NCBI GenBank assembly: GCA_018257865.1
Contig: JAEUBA010000004.1
Span: forward strand, 310,001 to 374,000
From: Stereocaulon alpinum
Lineage: Eukaryota > Ascomycota > Lecanoromycetes > Lecanorales > Stereocaulaceae
Reading direction: 5' to 3'
Length of the DNA: 64,000 nt
This document shows, piece after piece, positions 9,443 to 21,260 of this stretch; positions within the stretch are counted from its first letter, which is position 1; every line of letters starts with the position of its first letter. The notes beneath the pieces were generated by a model that was given only the letters and a program-made list of their open reading frames with translations, did no database searches and had not been told where the DNA came from. The position numbers and the translations under genes were made by a program.

Positions 9443-11621
9443 CTATGATGCGTGGGCTAGTGTCCACCGTCGTTTCGGACCCGTCTCACGTTCTGTCGCC
9501 AGAGCTTGAGGAGGAGCTCCCCAGAGTCCGTTGGGTGCAATCGAACGGCCCTGTTGAGCATGGTCATGGAAACCGTTCGCCAAATTCCTGCCCGTATGTT
9601 CTCCATGTGGGGGATCACTCTTGCCGTGTTCAGGATGTGTACTGTTCGCCGTTTGCGATATACCATCCAGGCTGGGATGGTTATCGGAATTATCTTGAAT
9701 TAAGTTCGGGCTCGAACACTGCGTATCTTTCTCCATGTCTTCCTTCGAGTCTTTCTTTGTGGCGTCAGCCACCTGCTTCGGCACAGGTTTGCTCCACAGT
9801 CCACTTGACGATTTTGCGGCAGTGGTAGCACTCCTCTGCAGCCCTCCAAAGCGGCTGCTGGTCGAAGTTGATGCAGATACGTCAGAGTCAGAGCCGAAGC
9901 CGTCATCCATGGCGCTGGAGATGGGAATGGGGGTCGTTGAAAATCCGGGACGCTCATATCTGTAGGGTGACTTGTCTCTGACAGGAACGTTTGGTATCAC
10001 CCTCGGGCCGGCTAGGAATGGAGAACCGGCTCGCAAATGCTCTGTTGAGGACACAAGCTTGACTTCATAGTCTTCTGCATGTCCAAAATCGACCAACGAT
10101 GACCGGCGACGTGATGGCGACGTCGGCGGAACTTCGCTCTTGGGGGAGGCCACCCGTTTATAGTCAACGCTTTTCCGGACTGCCATTGTCAGGGAAGCCA
10201 TGCCAACATCTATGAGGACAGGCTGATTTGTCAAGGCTCCGATGAGTGCGTTGCAACCAGCACCGTGAGTCACGAGTACTAGAACCGTATCCACATCGTC
10301 ATCATCAGAAGCGTCCGAGCTTTGAGTTCCTTCAGTGATTTGAGAATTCTGACTTCGGGAAAACCCATCGCTAATCGGTTCAAGGGTTTCGGAAGATCCA
10401 TGGCTCCGGTACCACACTATCATTTCATGCAGACCGTGACGAAAACGCTTGTGCATGTTGCTCCACTCCTCTCCATACTCGCCTCCATTACCCCATTCAA
10501 GCGGAGGCCTCAAACTATCCCATTCGGAATCAACCTTGACGCATCCATTCCGTGCATGGGCGACATAGCCTTGGGGTATAGGTTGTGAGGGTGACACGGC
10601 ATACGACGGAATTGGGGCCACATAGGCGGCACTTTCTCGGGCTGGGCTCCTTTCTACCCTGCTTGTGACCTTAAGATGGGACTGTGACGGTGGGTCGCCA
10701 ACATGATGACTATTAGCTCGACCAATCCTGGGCATGTTCTTGCTCAGGGTGGAAAAGTCGTTCAAAGGTGTGTCGTCGTCGGAGCTTTGTGACTTATTAT
10801 TGGCAGCATTGCCACCTGTCCAAAGGCCGTGTGGTGAAGCTTTTCTGCTTGAAGTATGAATCATATCGATGGGATCCGCCTGACGAAGAAGCTCTCCTTT
10901 GGCGCTTGCGACCATTAACTTCGATTCAGGAGGAGGCGTTATTTTGTCAAAATACTCGGGCGATAGCCATTCACCCAAGAAGGGATCCACCCTCAAAAGT
11001 GTTCGAGACCGGCCTTGCGAGCCTCGTGATATGTTTCTCCGCCTTGTTACACCTGCATGTTCGGGTTCTGGGATCGCAGACAGATATGAGGAGCTTCGAT
11101 CATCCATGGCATGAAGGTGAGGAGAACCAGAGTGCATTGTATGCGGTTTGGTATGTGATTGATTGCCGGTGGGCTTCGAAGTTCCTTGATATTGGGCCAT
11201 ACCGGCACTGATCGCAATGGACGTCTGAACACATCGCAGGAACGGAGAGCTGTGTACGACCACCTTATGTTTGCGACGTTTGCCCCGATGTGAATGGTGT
11301 CCATGGCGCCTTTCTCTATTCATGCCATCTCTGTCTGCTCCCAGATCGCCATTCGATATATGGGCAGTGTGGCCGCTGGACGCAGCTTCTCGATTCTGGA
11401 TGATGCTTGCAATTCTGGCACCTAAAGCTTGGGACTGTCTCCAGCCACCCCAGGTGAGCGGTGGGTCGTATGGTGTGGGAGAGGTAAGATGCCATTTTGT
11501 ATCGGCGGCATCCAGTCTAGCACCGTGTCTACCGGAAAGTAAGCATGTTGAATGTTAAGCGTTGAGAGGGTCTGATCAGGCCGCACCTGGCCACAATGAT
11601 AACGGCAGGAGGCCGACCCAT
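9443..11621 (-). CDS. Histidine phosphatase (phosphoglycerate mutase-like) superfamily protein, 706 aa
   Basis: Two exons, 11621-11587 and 11528-9443, are joined by a 58-nt GT-AG intron. The first exon encodes only MGRPPAVIIVA plus two bases, and the intron splits the codon of Arg12. The join produces the RHG signature (VARHGARLDAAD), with the nucleophile His13. Further family features follow: SSPFLRCVQTS at 105-115 and the second catalytic-type His433 in VLVTHGAGCNAL. Between and after them lie long Ser-, Pro- and Arg-rich stretches that look disordered. These make the protein far longer than simple phosphoglycerate mutases of about 250 aa. The substrate cannot be deduced. The Arg/His/Lys-rich patch at about 83-100 could be a nuclear signal, but that is only inference. 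Confidence 0.85.
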
Positions 11622-13809
11622 CTCTGACCATGCACAAGCTACCAAGTATGAAGTATGGTAGCAAATCCTGCGTCGAGAAGCGTTGAAATGTTTGGACGCA
11701 AGTGGCAAGGCAGAATGAGTTTGCTTATGTGCAGAACTTTCAAGGGCAAGGTTCGTAGAGCTTAGTAGACTTCCCGTCCCGATGGATAAGTGCCCCGCTA
11801 CGCCCCCCGCGGCGCCTAATCACGGTAAGTAGTTTTTGGCCGTTGGGAACATGTCGTTGCTAATCCGAGCGATCTCCTACGTCAGAGTGAACCTTCGCAT
11901 CACCCTGATAAAGAAATAGGGCTTCGTAATACTGTTTCAAAGTCCGAGAAGGGAGAGAATGTTGCGGATAGGCATCGACCAATTAGATCTGAAAAATTGG
12001 TCCCCTCGTCCCCTGGAGGAATCTGGAATCCAGGGTCTCAGCCTTGCCAGGCTGGCCGCTGCAACCTAGTACGTAGAATCTTGGAACCTTCTCCCCGGAC
12101 GACGTCAATCATCCACCGTGGCTAACAATATTCGAAGGTCACCACAGAGACGTTTCGAGACTATTTGGCAAACTCGCAGATAACAGGGGTAGTAATCTGC
12201 AATGGAAGGTCTTTACGGACCGCCATTAGTTGGTTCCATTCTGAGACCGCCAACGGATTTTCAAGTTTCCAGCACTACCAGCCCCGTTCGATGTCGTTAC
12301 CCTGCCTGAACGCTGGAGATTGCGCCATATTCCTCGTAATGTTCTGTGGGGATGGTTTCGGACGTACGTCTTGACAGGCGATGCATAGGGATTCGGCTGC
12401 GGCAGCCGTCTCATTCGACTCTTGATATCGAACGTTAATTACACAACTCGCAATACTCGGGCACGTATAGATGTTATTTGTCAATGTCCCATCTGGACCG
12501 ATTCTAGACTCAAGATCCTGTATCAGAAACAGATGCCTGGGCGATGACTTGCGACTCGCGATGTGCCTGCAGATAAAAATTGCTGACCACACGAATCCGA
12601 GGTATATCCGACTTGTCATTGGACAAAGATGAAAACGAGCCAGACAAAGTCAAAAATCTCTCTTCTGAAGCGACCTTATTGGAAACGTGAAGCTCTGACC
12701 ATGTCGCCCTACGTTACACCCTAACGTCGGACCGTCGGTGCTCAATATGCGACCTCATATCCGCCACAGACGCCGCGACCATAGAGGACAATAACCGACG
12801 TCAGGGATGACCGGCTTCTCATTCAAAACATCGGTGAGCCTAAACAAGCAGTCCGAAAATACCGTCGGAGAAGTTAAGAGATCATAACTAGTAAGAGATG
12901 TGAGGTCGAAACACTGGAATAGGAATTTACTAGCGCGCTCGCTTCTGCAGTCATCTTCCCAAACCCGCTATTTCAAACACCTCCAGGGTCGTGAACGATC
13001 AGTTTCAGCTAATGAGCACCTTACGGCAGTAACCCATGCATGCGTTGGCGTGGGAAAACACAACATACATCATCAACACTCTCCCATACCGTTTAGGACA
13101 TTAGCCTGGCCACCGCGTTCCCCATAGTAGGTCAATTAAGCGCTTTTTCTGCCTTGACGCTTAAGCTATGACCGAATTGCGACCCACCACTCGCATTGCT
13201 CCTCTTATGCATATCGCTTGAATCTTCGACAAGCATCACCTAGCAGATCTTCGACTACTACAATGTTTTTATTCGGGAGCCATCAATCCTGCAGTGTTCA
13301 CGCACTGTCCCAAGGTTTTTTCCGTGCATATGCGTGTACCCGCCTTCGGGTGCTGAGTGAGCTTGGTAGTACCTTCCATATAAGAGCTCGCAGTGTATAT
13401 ACTACTGACCTGTTTTGTCCTTAGCGGCGATGCAGTACACTCATTGACTTGTGGGAGGGAAGATCTTTGTTGTGTCATTCCATTCTTTCGGATCGTTCAC
13501 CTACACTACATGCTCAGGCGCTCTCTACTCATTACATTCACTTGACGGTTTCAAACTTAATCCTTTCAACTTCTGTTGGATTTCTTCTCTCACTTCCTAC
13601 ATCAAGTAGTCAGGGTTTCCCCACATAACCCAGGGATCTACACTTTACCAATCACAGTCAGGCTAGACTCACTCCTCCCTTGCCCTCCGTTTCCGATGGT
13701 CATCTCCAGGTCTTGCCTTGTCCAAGTGGCATACCGACAATACCTTTATACTTTACTACTTCTTCCAACATAAGAACATCATATCTCATTCTACATCGTT
13801 GCTACCGAC
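11622..13809. other. Intergenic region of 2.2 kb between divergent genes
   Basis: This interval must contain the promoters of the histidine-phosphatase gene (leftward) and the membrane-protein gene (rightward). A 114-codon minus frame at 12275-12619 begins with a hydrophobic stretch and contains a few Cys residues and an NET sequon. It has no family resemblance and I do not call it a gene. The last 300 bp before 13810 are pyrimidine-rich, as expected of a fungal promoter. Confidence 0.4.
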
Positions 13810-15249
13810 ATGGAGCTTCTTCCTATAATCATCGTTGTCTCGCTACTCGGTTTCTTCATAACACTCACCACTATCCTGTTCACTTGGCAGTATCTGAAAG
13901 TTCGAGAAAGACGCAGAAGACGTCGTAGCAGTGGATCCAATCATCGACCTACTCGCCAGCTTACGCTACGAAGTGGTCAGGTTATACCGAAAGCAGAGGC
14001 GCAAGATACTGCCAGCACACGTGAGCCTATCTCAATCGACCTTCCTAGCCCGTTATCACCTACTGGACAAACCCACACGGTCACTTTTGAGGTCGACGCT
14101 CGGAGGGATTCGCAGCCACGGTCGATGATTGCGGCCCACGAACATGGACGCCCACCAATACTTGCTGACCTGGAAGCTCAATATCAGAACATTGACCGAA
14201 GCGAGAAAGTCAGTAGCGAGCCACCTCGACGCAAAGATCCTTCAATTATTACAAACGCGCCCTCAAATTCGATACCGCCAAGCACCGGGTCCGACAGGAA
14301 GGGCTCACTGACAGTACCCCGACCGGCTTTGGTGAACATCGAGTCGCGACGGCCTTCAGCTTCGAAATCGACCGGATCTCAGCGCACTCGATCAAATGCG
14401 TCCAAGAGTCAGGAATCCCAAACTAGTAGATCTTCGCGGGAGATCACTGAATCACTTCAAAAGGGCTTCAAGATACCATCGATTTTGGGCGGTGAAGCAT
14501 CGGAGCTTGCTATAAGCCACGGCATATCGAACCGCTCAATACATATAGTGGAGAGTGGGAGGACAAGCGAACGTCGCCCATCTGCACAGACTTTCGACAG
14601 CGCAACAGTAAGCTCAAGGGTCATCTCCGACTCTATCCAGAGACCTCCGCCACTCTTCTCTCACGTCGATTATACTCCGCATGTCAGATTTGCGGCCACT
14701 GATGATGTGAATCGCATTTCCTTCTTCTCCATGACGAACTCAACGGATTCTTCAATTGCCTCAGGGCAAGTATCACCCGTCTCGCCTATCAGTCGCGCTC
14801 CGCCATCTCCGAAGGTGGAGCTCGCCCAGTACTCGCCGCCCTTAGCTGAAATGCCTTCGCCAATACACTCAGCAAGTCCCCCACCTTTGCGAGATACGCC
14901 CCCTCATCTCGATACCCCAGAGTTTGGAGAGAAGTCATTCTTTGACTCAGCGACGTCATCTGACGAACCTATCCGTTTACAACGAGATCCTTTGCATCGA
15001 GGTGTCTCCGTCATGTCGAACCGTTCTGTCCTTACGATCGCATCATCAGAAATATCATCGAATTGGACAATTGGAAATGCGAAGGTGGTTAATATCTATC
15101 CCAGCGTGGCCCAACATGCCAGGTCGCCGCCTCCATATGCACGGACGTTGAGGTCAAAGTATGGACGATATCCGAGGGGTAGGAGAGACAAAGCTTTGCC
15201 AGTGATTCCCAAGTCGCCACTTTCGCAGAGCGAGTTTGGACCCACATGA
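13810..15249 (+). CDS. Single-pass membrane protein with long disordered tail, 479 aa
   Basis: Not recognised by family. Residues 4-27 (IIIVVSLLGFFITLTTILF and flanks) form one transmembrane segment. An arginine cluster, RERRRRRR, follows immediately. By the positive-inside rule this places the N-terminus outside or lumenal and the remaining 440 residues in the cytosol. The tail is rich in Ser, Pro, Thr and Arg and has several SPP/PPSP-like patches (VSPISRAPPSPK, SASPPPLRDTPP) and no folded domain that I can see. Uninterrupted coding over 1.4 kb and a pyrimidine-rich promoter support a real gene. Function is unknown. The layout would suit a membrane-tethered scaffold, but this is a guess. Confidence 0.75.
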   Translation: MELLPIIIVVSLLGFFITLTTILFTWQYLKVRERRRRRRSSGSNHRPTRQLTLRSGQVIPKAEAQDTASTREPISIDLPSPLSPTGQTHTVTFEVDARRDSQPRSMIAAHEHGRPPILADLEAQYQNIDRSEKVSSEPPRRKDPSIITNAPSNSIPPSTGSDRKGSLTVPRPALVNIESRRPSASKSTGSQRTRSNASKSQESQTSRSSREITESLQKGFKIPSILGGEASELAISHGISNRSIHIVESGRTSERRPSAQTFDSATVSSRVISDSIQRPPPLFSHVDYTPHVRFAATDDVNRISFFSMTNSTDSSIASGQVSPVSPISRAPPSPKVELAQYSPPLAEMPSPIHSASPPPLRDTPPHLDTPEFGEKSFFDSATSSDEPIRLQRDPLHRGVSVMSNRSVLTIASSEISSNWTIGNAKVVNIYPSVAQHARSPPPYARTLRSKYGRYPRGRRDKALPVIPKSPLSQSEFGPT

Positions 15250-16016
15250 AGGTTGTAAGGACTTTTGAGTCCCGTGTTGTTGGCGTAGCATGTCGGATGT
15301 CGGGTATGAGGCGTGCTTTGGGGGCGATTATGCCACAGAGACAATTTCAGAATGGCAGCATATTCTGACAGAGGCTGCCTCGGGAGCTTCACCCTTATTT
15401 AGGACGAGTTTCAATTGAGACTCCCGTCAAGAGTGGCGCGGTCGAAGTCTACAGATTTTGCTGAAGAGATGCGGTAGACGAAGGATGAAGCGCAAGCTAC
15501 GATGTGACGCTGATAATCTGGAGGCTATAATGGTATACTAGGACAGGAATCGAGGTACCTGGGCAGTGGAACCTCTCGCCTCAGAACCTTTGTACAATAA
15601 GATCTTCTTCTTGGAAATATTTGAATTTACATATCTTTGTATTCGACTAAGAGGTACCAAAGTCATGATTTGGCCTTCAACATATGACGTTTCCGGTAAC
15701 ACAAACACGAAACGCTTGGTTGACTCTATAAATATGCGTTCGGGACGTTTTAAAGTTGTTGGGTCACCTGACGATACGTCGATACCGCTATCGCTAGCAC
15801 GTACTTTCAGTGACGCAGATCTCTGCCTGATTGGGCAGCTGGCAAAACATACCCTAAGGATCTTAGTCTGGGGATTGGTGGGGTGAGCTCGGCGGGGAAT
15901 GCCCGCTTCATACTTTCTCAAGGGCCCCCGTGAACCAAACGCAGTCATCCTTCCTACTGTGCTCCGTTACGCAGGATTACTATAACCGCCACTACGCTGT
16001 TTCACCGCTTGTGCAC
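15250..16016. other. Intergenic region upstream of bleomycin hydrolase
   Basis: No gene is supported. The frames at 15538-15948 (minus) and 15566-15886 (plus) overlap each other and lack motifs. The promoter of the next gene should lie in the right half. Confidence 0.4.
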
Positions 16017-17633
16017 ATGGGCGTTCCTCAATCGACAATGCCAACGTCGGAACAACTTGCAGGAAGATTCGAGAGTTTCAGTATCAAGGATAGCAACAAA
16101 GAAGGATCAGAGAGGGAATACGTTTACGTCGACGGTGACATGGAGACTCCACCACGATCTGCGGATGGACCGCCCGATTATGGGCCTTGCGAGCCAACGG
16201 TCTCAATTAGTAGGATGGAGCAATGGGAAAAGGAGCTGCTGGAAGATCCAAAGGTTCGTCAATAGTCATTTACGGTTCCATCTTCATATAGCCTCACCTG
16301 CTTTGTATTCACTGCTAACACTGCTCAGAACAGACTCGCCCTCTCCGCCCTCGCTGGCACCGACCCAAAGATCGTCCTTACACAACGCTCTGCTACAATC
16401 GCCGATACCCAGTCCTTCAACATAAAGATATCTCTCGAAGGTTCCCCCATTACCAACCAGCGTTCGTCCGGCCGATGCTGGCTCTTCGCGGCTACGAACG
16501 TTTTCCGTGTGCCTATCATGCGGCGGTACAACCTGAAGGACTTCGAACTCAGCCAATCATACCTTTTCTTCTGGGATAAGTTGGAGAAAGCGAATTGGTT
16601 CTTGGAAAACATACTCGATACTACTGAAGAGGACCTAGATGGTAGATTAATACAAGCGTTGATGGGAGCTCCTGTGAACGATGGAGGACAATGGGATATG
16701 GTCGCCAACCTGGTCGAGAAATATGGACTCGTACCTCAGCACCTCTACCCTGACTCACACAGTGCTATGAACTCCTCTACAATGGCCTCCCTTATAACCA
16801 CCAAACTTCGTGAAGACGCCCTGATCCTCCGCACTCTCGCCAGCAAAACTGATTCACCCCACTCCTCCCTCGGCAGCGTTAAAGAGAAGATGATGCGAGA
16901 AGTCCATCTCATGCTAACGTTAATGCTCGGCCCGCCCCCGGCCCCTGATAGAGAGATGACATGGGAATACTATGACAAAGACGATAAATTCGAGAGCCTA
17001 ATTACCACGCCTCTAAAATTCGCTGCCGAGCTATCCAGCAAGGACAGCATCGAAGCCAACCGCGGAGCAGACGTACACGAAATGTTCAGCTTAGTCAACG
17101 ACCCTAGAAACGAGTATGGTACCCTACTCAGCGTCAGCCGCTTAGGCAATGTAATCGGCATGCGTGGCGTCCGCTACGTGAACGTGTCCATGGACGTCAT
17201 GAAACAAGCCTGCATCGCCATGCTAAAAGCCGAACTTCCCATCTTCTTCGGCAGTGATGTAGGGAAATGGTCGGATTCGAAATCCGGTATTATGGACACA
17301 GATCTAGTCGACTACGAGCTCGGCTTCAATATCCGCCTCGGCTTGAGCAAAGCGCAGAGATTGATGACTGGGGAGAGCGCTATGACCCATGCAATGGTGC
17401 TCACAGCTGTGCATTTGGATAAATATGGCGAGCCAGTCCGATGGCGCGTACAGAATTCCTGGGGCGAGGGCGCCGGGTCTAAGGGATGGTTCGTCATGAC
17501 TGATCGATGGATGGACCGGTTTGTTTACCAGGCTGTCGTTGACCCGTCATTCGTCTCAAAGGAAATAAAGGATGTGCTTGCATTGGAGCCCAAAATGTTA
17601 CCTTTGTGGGATCCTATGGGCGCCTTGGCGTAA
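16017..17633 (+). CDS. LAP3: Bleomycin hydrolase (C1B cysteine aminopeptidase), 513 aa
   Basis: This is the homologue of yeast Lap3/Gal6/Blh1, a papain-fold aminopeptidase that forms a hexameric barrel. It trims peptides, hydrolyses homocysteine thiolactone and inactivates bleomycin. Exons 16017-16253 and 16329-17633 join in phase 0 over a 75-nt GT-AG intron. The catalytic triad is complete: Cys129 in SSGRCWLFAATN, His433 in MTHAMVLTAVH and Asn455 in VQNSWGEG. The motif FELSQSYLFFWDKLEKANWF just after the active site is diagnostic of the family. The first 48 or so residues are polar and acidic, longer than the yeast core. An in-frame ATG at 16038 is an alternative start. No clear targeting peptide is seen. 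The length fits the family. Confidence 0.95.
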
Positions 17634-18634
17634 GATAGTTTTCTTTGGATATGCGCTAAGATAGAGGGTGGTCATGTGGGGACTTGACTGAAGAGTCCTG
17701 CATTCGACACTTGATGATTGAACGTGACAATGCGTGCATATTGTTGAGGTAACAGGTCTGATGGAAACAATCGATCTTCCTCACGGAAAAGTCTCTCGCA
17801 ATTGAGTCCCTGCTCGCTGTCTGCTTCCTTGCTATTTCCTCTGCTACTCATTCAGCCCTCCGTTGACGACTGACTGCACGCTTTACTATGATTGATGAAG
17901 GCCATGATCGACGATATCCAAGCTGGAGTTACGCAAACATCTGGGACATAAAGGCGGCGACAACTCGATATCGTGCAATTGGTGATGACGTTGAGCTCGG
18001 AAAAAGGTGGTTATAAAATGCAGGTTTGAAAGGATTCCATGAGCAGAGTGGGCGAAGTCTCCTTCAAAGTACCAGTATCCACCACAGGTGTCTTTACCGA
18101 CTACCTGGGGGAGAGGTACATCTGTTCTCGCCTTGCAGTCATTCCTACGTGGAAGAAGTCCATAGACACCTCTCCCTTACTCTTAGAAATCACATGCAGA
18201 TACCCACTCATCAAGAGTCGGTAAGAATGCCGATTGGCACACTTTCGTGCTACCTACGCAGGGCTAGAAATGCCATGACTGCGAGTGGTACAATACTAGT
18301 GGATATGCTAGTCCCAATTGAGGTTATGAGACTTTGGGTTTTGGGCATCGTGGGCATCGTGGGCTTCTCCTGCTCTTGGACATGCTTATTAAATTATTGG
18401 TGGCCTGCGGGGAGGTTGGCGATGCGAGAAGCCCCGTGTCTGTATTTGGATCATAGGGGTGGATTTAGTGTTTTGAGATGTGGGGGTAGTGATTGATGTG
18501 CGATGACTCCAGATCCAACGGTTTCTTGTAAATTGTACTAACGCCTGTAGAACTCACACTCTCTGTTTATATATCTCACGTACTCGAGAAGCGTCCTGTT
18601 CTCTTTGAACGTTCCGACACATCATAATTCCACC
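17634..18634. other. Intergenic kilobase with one doubtful small gene
   Basis: This is the 3' flank of bleomycin hydrolase and 5' flank of the CCDC124 gene. A TATA-like TTTATATAT lies at about 18566-18574, some 60 bp upstream of the next start codon. A possible three-exon small gene is described separately at 17888-18320. Confidence 0.4.
17888..18320 (+). CDS. Doubtful small spliced gene, about 104 aa
   Basis: Starting at the ATG at 17888, frames can be joined as exons 17888-18006, 18047-18220 and 18299-18320. This gives 105 codons including the stop. The second donor is a strong GTAAGA, and a CATGACTG branch-like site precedes the last acceptor. The first intron would be only 40 nt with no good branch point, which weakens the model. 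The translation has no signal peptide, membrane segment or known motif. It is offered as a candidate only, and chance joining of frames is quite possible. Confidence 0.2.
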
Positions 18635-19416
18635 ATGGGGAAGAAGCAAGGCGGCGAAAACACGAAGAAGGTTGCAGGCAACGCAAAGGTCTGCTAGTCA
18701 CACCATCTGTTCCTCCCAGGCACCACCACTCGCTGACATGTTACCCAGAAAGCCGAAGCAGTAAACCAAAAAGCAGCCGCTGAAAACGCAAAGAAAGCCG
18801 TCGTAGAAGACCAAGAATGGTCCAAAGGCGCAAAGTCAAATGCTAAGAAGTCCGCCACTCCCCCTTCCGAGCCTGCCATACCCTTTCTTACCCGCCCTAC
18901 AGAGAAGAAGCCGAAGCCAAAAAAGCAGAAGCAGCCCGTAAGAAAGCCGAAAAAGACGCCCTCCTAGCCGAAGAAGAAAAAGACGCCCGTGCAGGCCCCA
19001 AGAACACAAAAACAGCCGTCAAGAAAACCCGCGGCCTCGATCTCTCCCAGCTCGACGAACCCTCCACCTCCACATCAAAATCCAACCCCGCGCTCAACGC
19101 CACAGGCATCGACAACGCCTTAGACGCCCTCTCCCTTACGAGTAACAACCCTAATGAAAAAGTCGATAGACATCCTGAGAGAAGATTCAAAGCGGCTTAT
19201 GCAGCCTATGAAGCGCGACGAATGCCGGAGGTGGAAGAGGAGAATAAGGGGTTGAGGAAACAGCAAAGGATAGATTTGATTAGGAAGGAGTTTGAGAGGA
19301 GTCCGGAGAATCCGTTCAATCAGGCGAATGCGAGGTTTGATAGTACGAGGGAGGAGATTAGGGGGATTAAGGAGACGGAGAAGGAGAAGGTCGAGGCGAG
19401 GTTGGCTGGGGATTGA
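18635..19416 (+). CDS. CCDC124: CCDC124/Oxs1-type ribosome-associated coiled-coil protein (DUF1014), 222 aa
   Basis: There are three exons, 18635-18688, 18749-18849 and 18903-19416. Their introns are 60 and 53 nt with GT-AG ends, and together they code for 222 aa. The N-terminal half is a Lys/Ala/Glu-rich helix opening with MGKKQGGENTKKVAG and continuing through KAEAVNQKAAAENAKKA. The conserved C-terminal domain contains RRFKAAYAAYEARRMPEVEEE and SPENPFNQ, the hallmark of the CCDC124 family. Animal CCDC124 and yeast Lso2 bind non-translating ribosomes and help them recover from stress, and a similar role is inferred here. The very basic N-terminus fits RNA binding. A TATA-like box lies about 60 bp upstream. 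The length is typical of family members. Confidence 0.9.
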
Positions 19417-21260
19417 GGGGGTGGTCCGGTTGGAGGGAATTACAGTCAAGATGCCCTTAGAAGAGTTGGGCGCTGTTTGAGAGCATGGTTCATGAGTGAT
19501 GCGTTATGAGGATAGTATGGGTGGAGCGTATATGTTTATAGGCATTATACATAGTCTCGGGAAGATGCAAGAGTTGGATTCTCAGGCTAATGAGCCTTCT
19601 TCTCTTCGCTACCGAGCTTTCCATTTAGGCTTGTCTCTATAGCAAGTCCTTGATTCCTCCCCCTGCTGACCTGCAGTACCCCCATGTTCTCGATGTGGTT
19701 TCTGCTAGTTCTACTGTATCCGATCTTTGACATTTAGCCACCAAAAAACCAAGTCACCTTCAAACCTCCTTGATCAAACCACAACGGAACACCCTAAGCC
19801 ACCCATCTTCAGCTTGAAATCCTGACACCCCGTTGAGCTCATCTTTAACACAGCCTATGTCTACTAAACATACCCTCTCAACAAACAGAGATCTGACATC
19901 CTAAACCTCACCACCTTCACTCTCCTTACATTGCACAAAACTCTTACCATCTACACCCTAACCCCATCCCCCCCCTTACCTTAACATCATCAAAACACCG
20001 CAAACCGCACAAGCTACCATCCCCATTCCCGCAACCCAACCTCTCCAATCTCAGGATATCGCTTTCACGGAGAATCAGAAATAGTTCGCCGAAACGGCGT
20101 ATATTGATATCCTTCAGAAACATCACTCGTGCCGATCAAGGAATGCTGCGATGTCGTTGTCTCTACCTACCTTGGATATATAGAAGCTATCGAGGGAGAG
20201 GGAGAAGTGCGTGAGGGTATATCTGTGAGTGGAAGTGTGTGGGAAATATGGACGGGGTATTCGGTAGGAATTCAGATGAAGTGTTCAGAGGCGGATGTTT
20301 TGCGTTGAGGAGGAGCGCATTTGATGGCTAGGGCTTAGAGGTGGTGAGGTGAGGATTTAGCCGCTATGTTTTGCGTACCTACCTACGGAAGAAGGGGAAA
20401 GGGATTGATGTAGGGGTTTGGAGTGCTGGAGACTATGTCTTTATACATGGGGTTTCAAATTTTCCGCCCTTGGCGCTATGTTGCTGGGGTGGAGTGCGAG
20501 GTCTTGCGGTCGATGGGTTGGATACGGTTACTGACTGTAGGGTGTAGTGCGATGTCGTGAAAGTGGTCAAGGTTGTTTTGGGAGGAATTGACAGTTGACG
20601 TTAGTGTGATTAGGCCAGCTGCTGCGAAATCTCGATACACTAACTGGGCATTCTGTCTGTCGCACTTGGTGTCGAGGTGTGTTAGTATCGGTATGAGGAG
20701 CTGTGGTGGTAGTGGGAACTGTTGGGGCTGAGGTCTGGGAGGGGGAGCGGTTTCGTTGGTTGAGGGCTTGGGTAGAGAGTAAGCTACGTTGACATGTTAC
20801 TTCTAAGGTTCATAAGTACTTGTAGATGTAGGAATATTTGTGCTGATACTTGGAGCTAGACGTTAGCTTGTGTAGTCTGATCTAAGAGAGGATAAGATGA
20901 GACGATGCAGTGATCTCTGAACGTGGATGAAACAATTGGATGCCGTAGGCCATAGTTGTGAGACGGTGGCAGCTTGCGATGCGTTTTATTCTCATTCTAT
21001 GCCTCAACCTTGGCTCAGCTAGGCTGAATTTGGGCGAAAGACCGATACTAAGTTTGAGCAAGTTTGCTAGCCACCACTTTGACCCCTATAAATCGTTGGC
21101 TTCGCGCAGGTGCATGGTAAGTCAAGAGCTCAAAGAAACAGCAAGGATAGAACACTACCGGCATTGCACAATTTTCTGCATTGTTCATTTTGGCGCGCAC
21201 ATAACTTTGTTAGTCTTGCCCTGGAATCCTGTACCAGCACAAGGCCGTCAGTAGTTTCTT
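19417..21260. other. Intergenic region of 1.8 kb with strand-skewed composition
   Basis: No gene is supported. From about 19640 to 20060 the plus strand is pyrimidine-rich (many ACC, CCT and CTC words). From about 20180 to 20800 it becomes purine- and G-rich (GGAG, GTGGTG, GGGG). The switch could mark an untranslated leader or a noncoding transcript, but no splice-linked frame was found. Confidence 0.35.
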
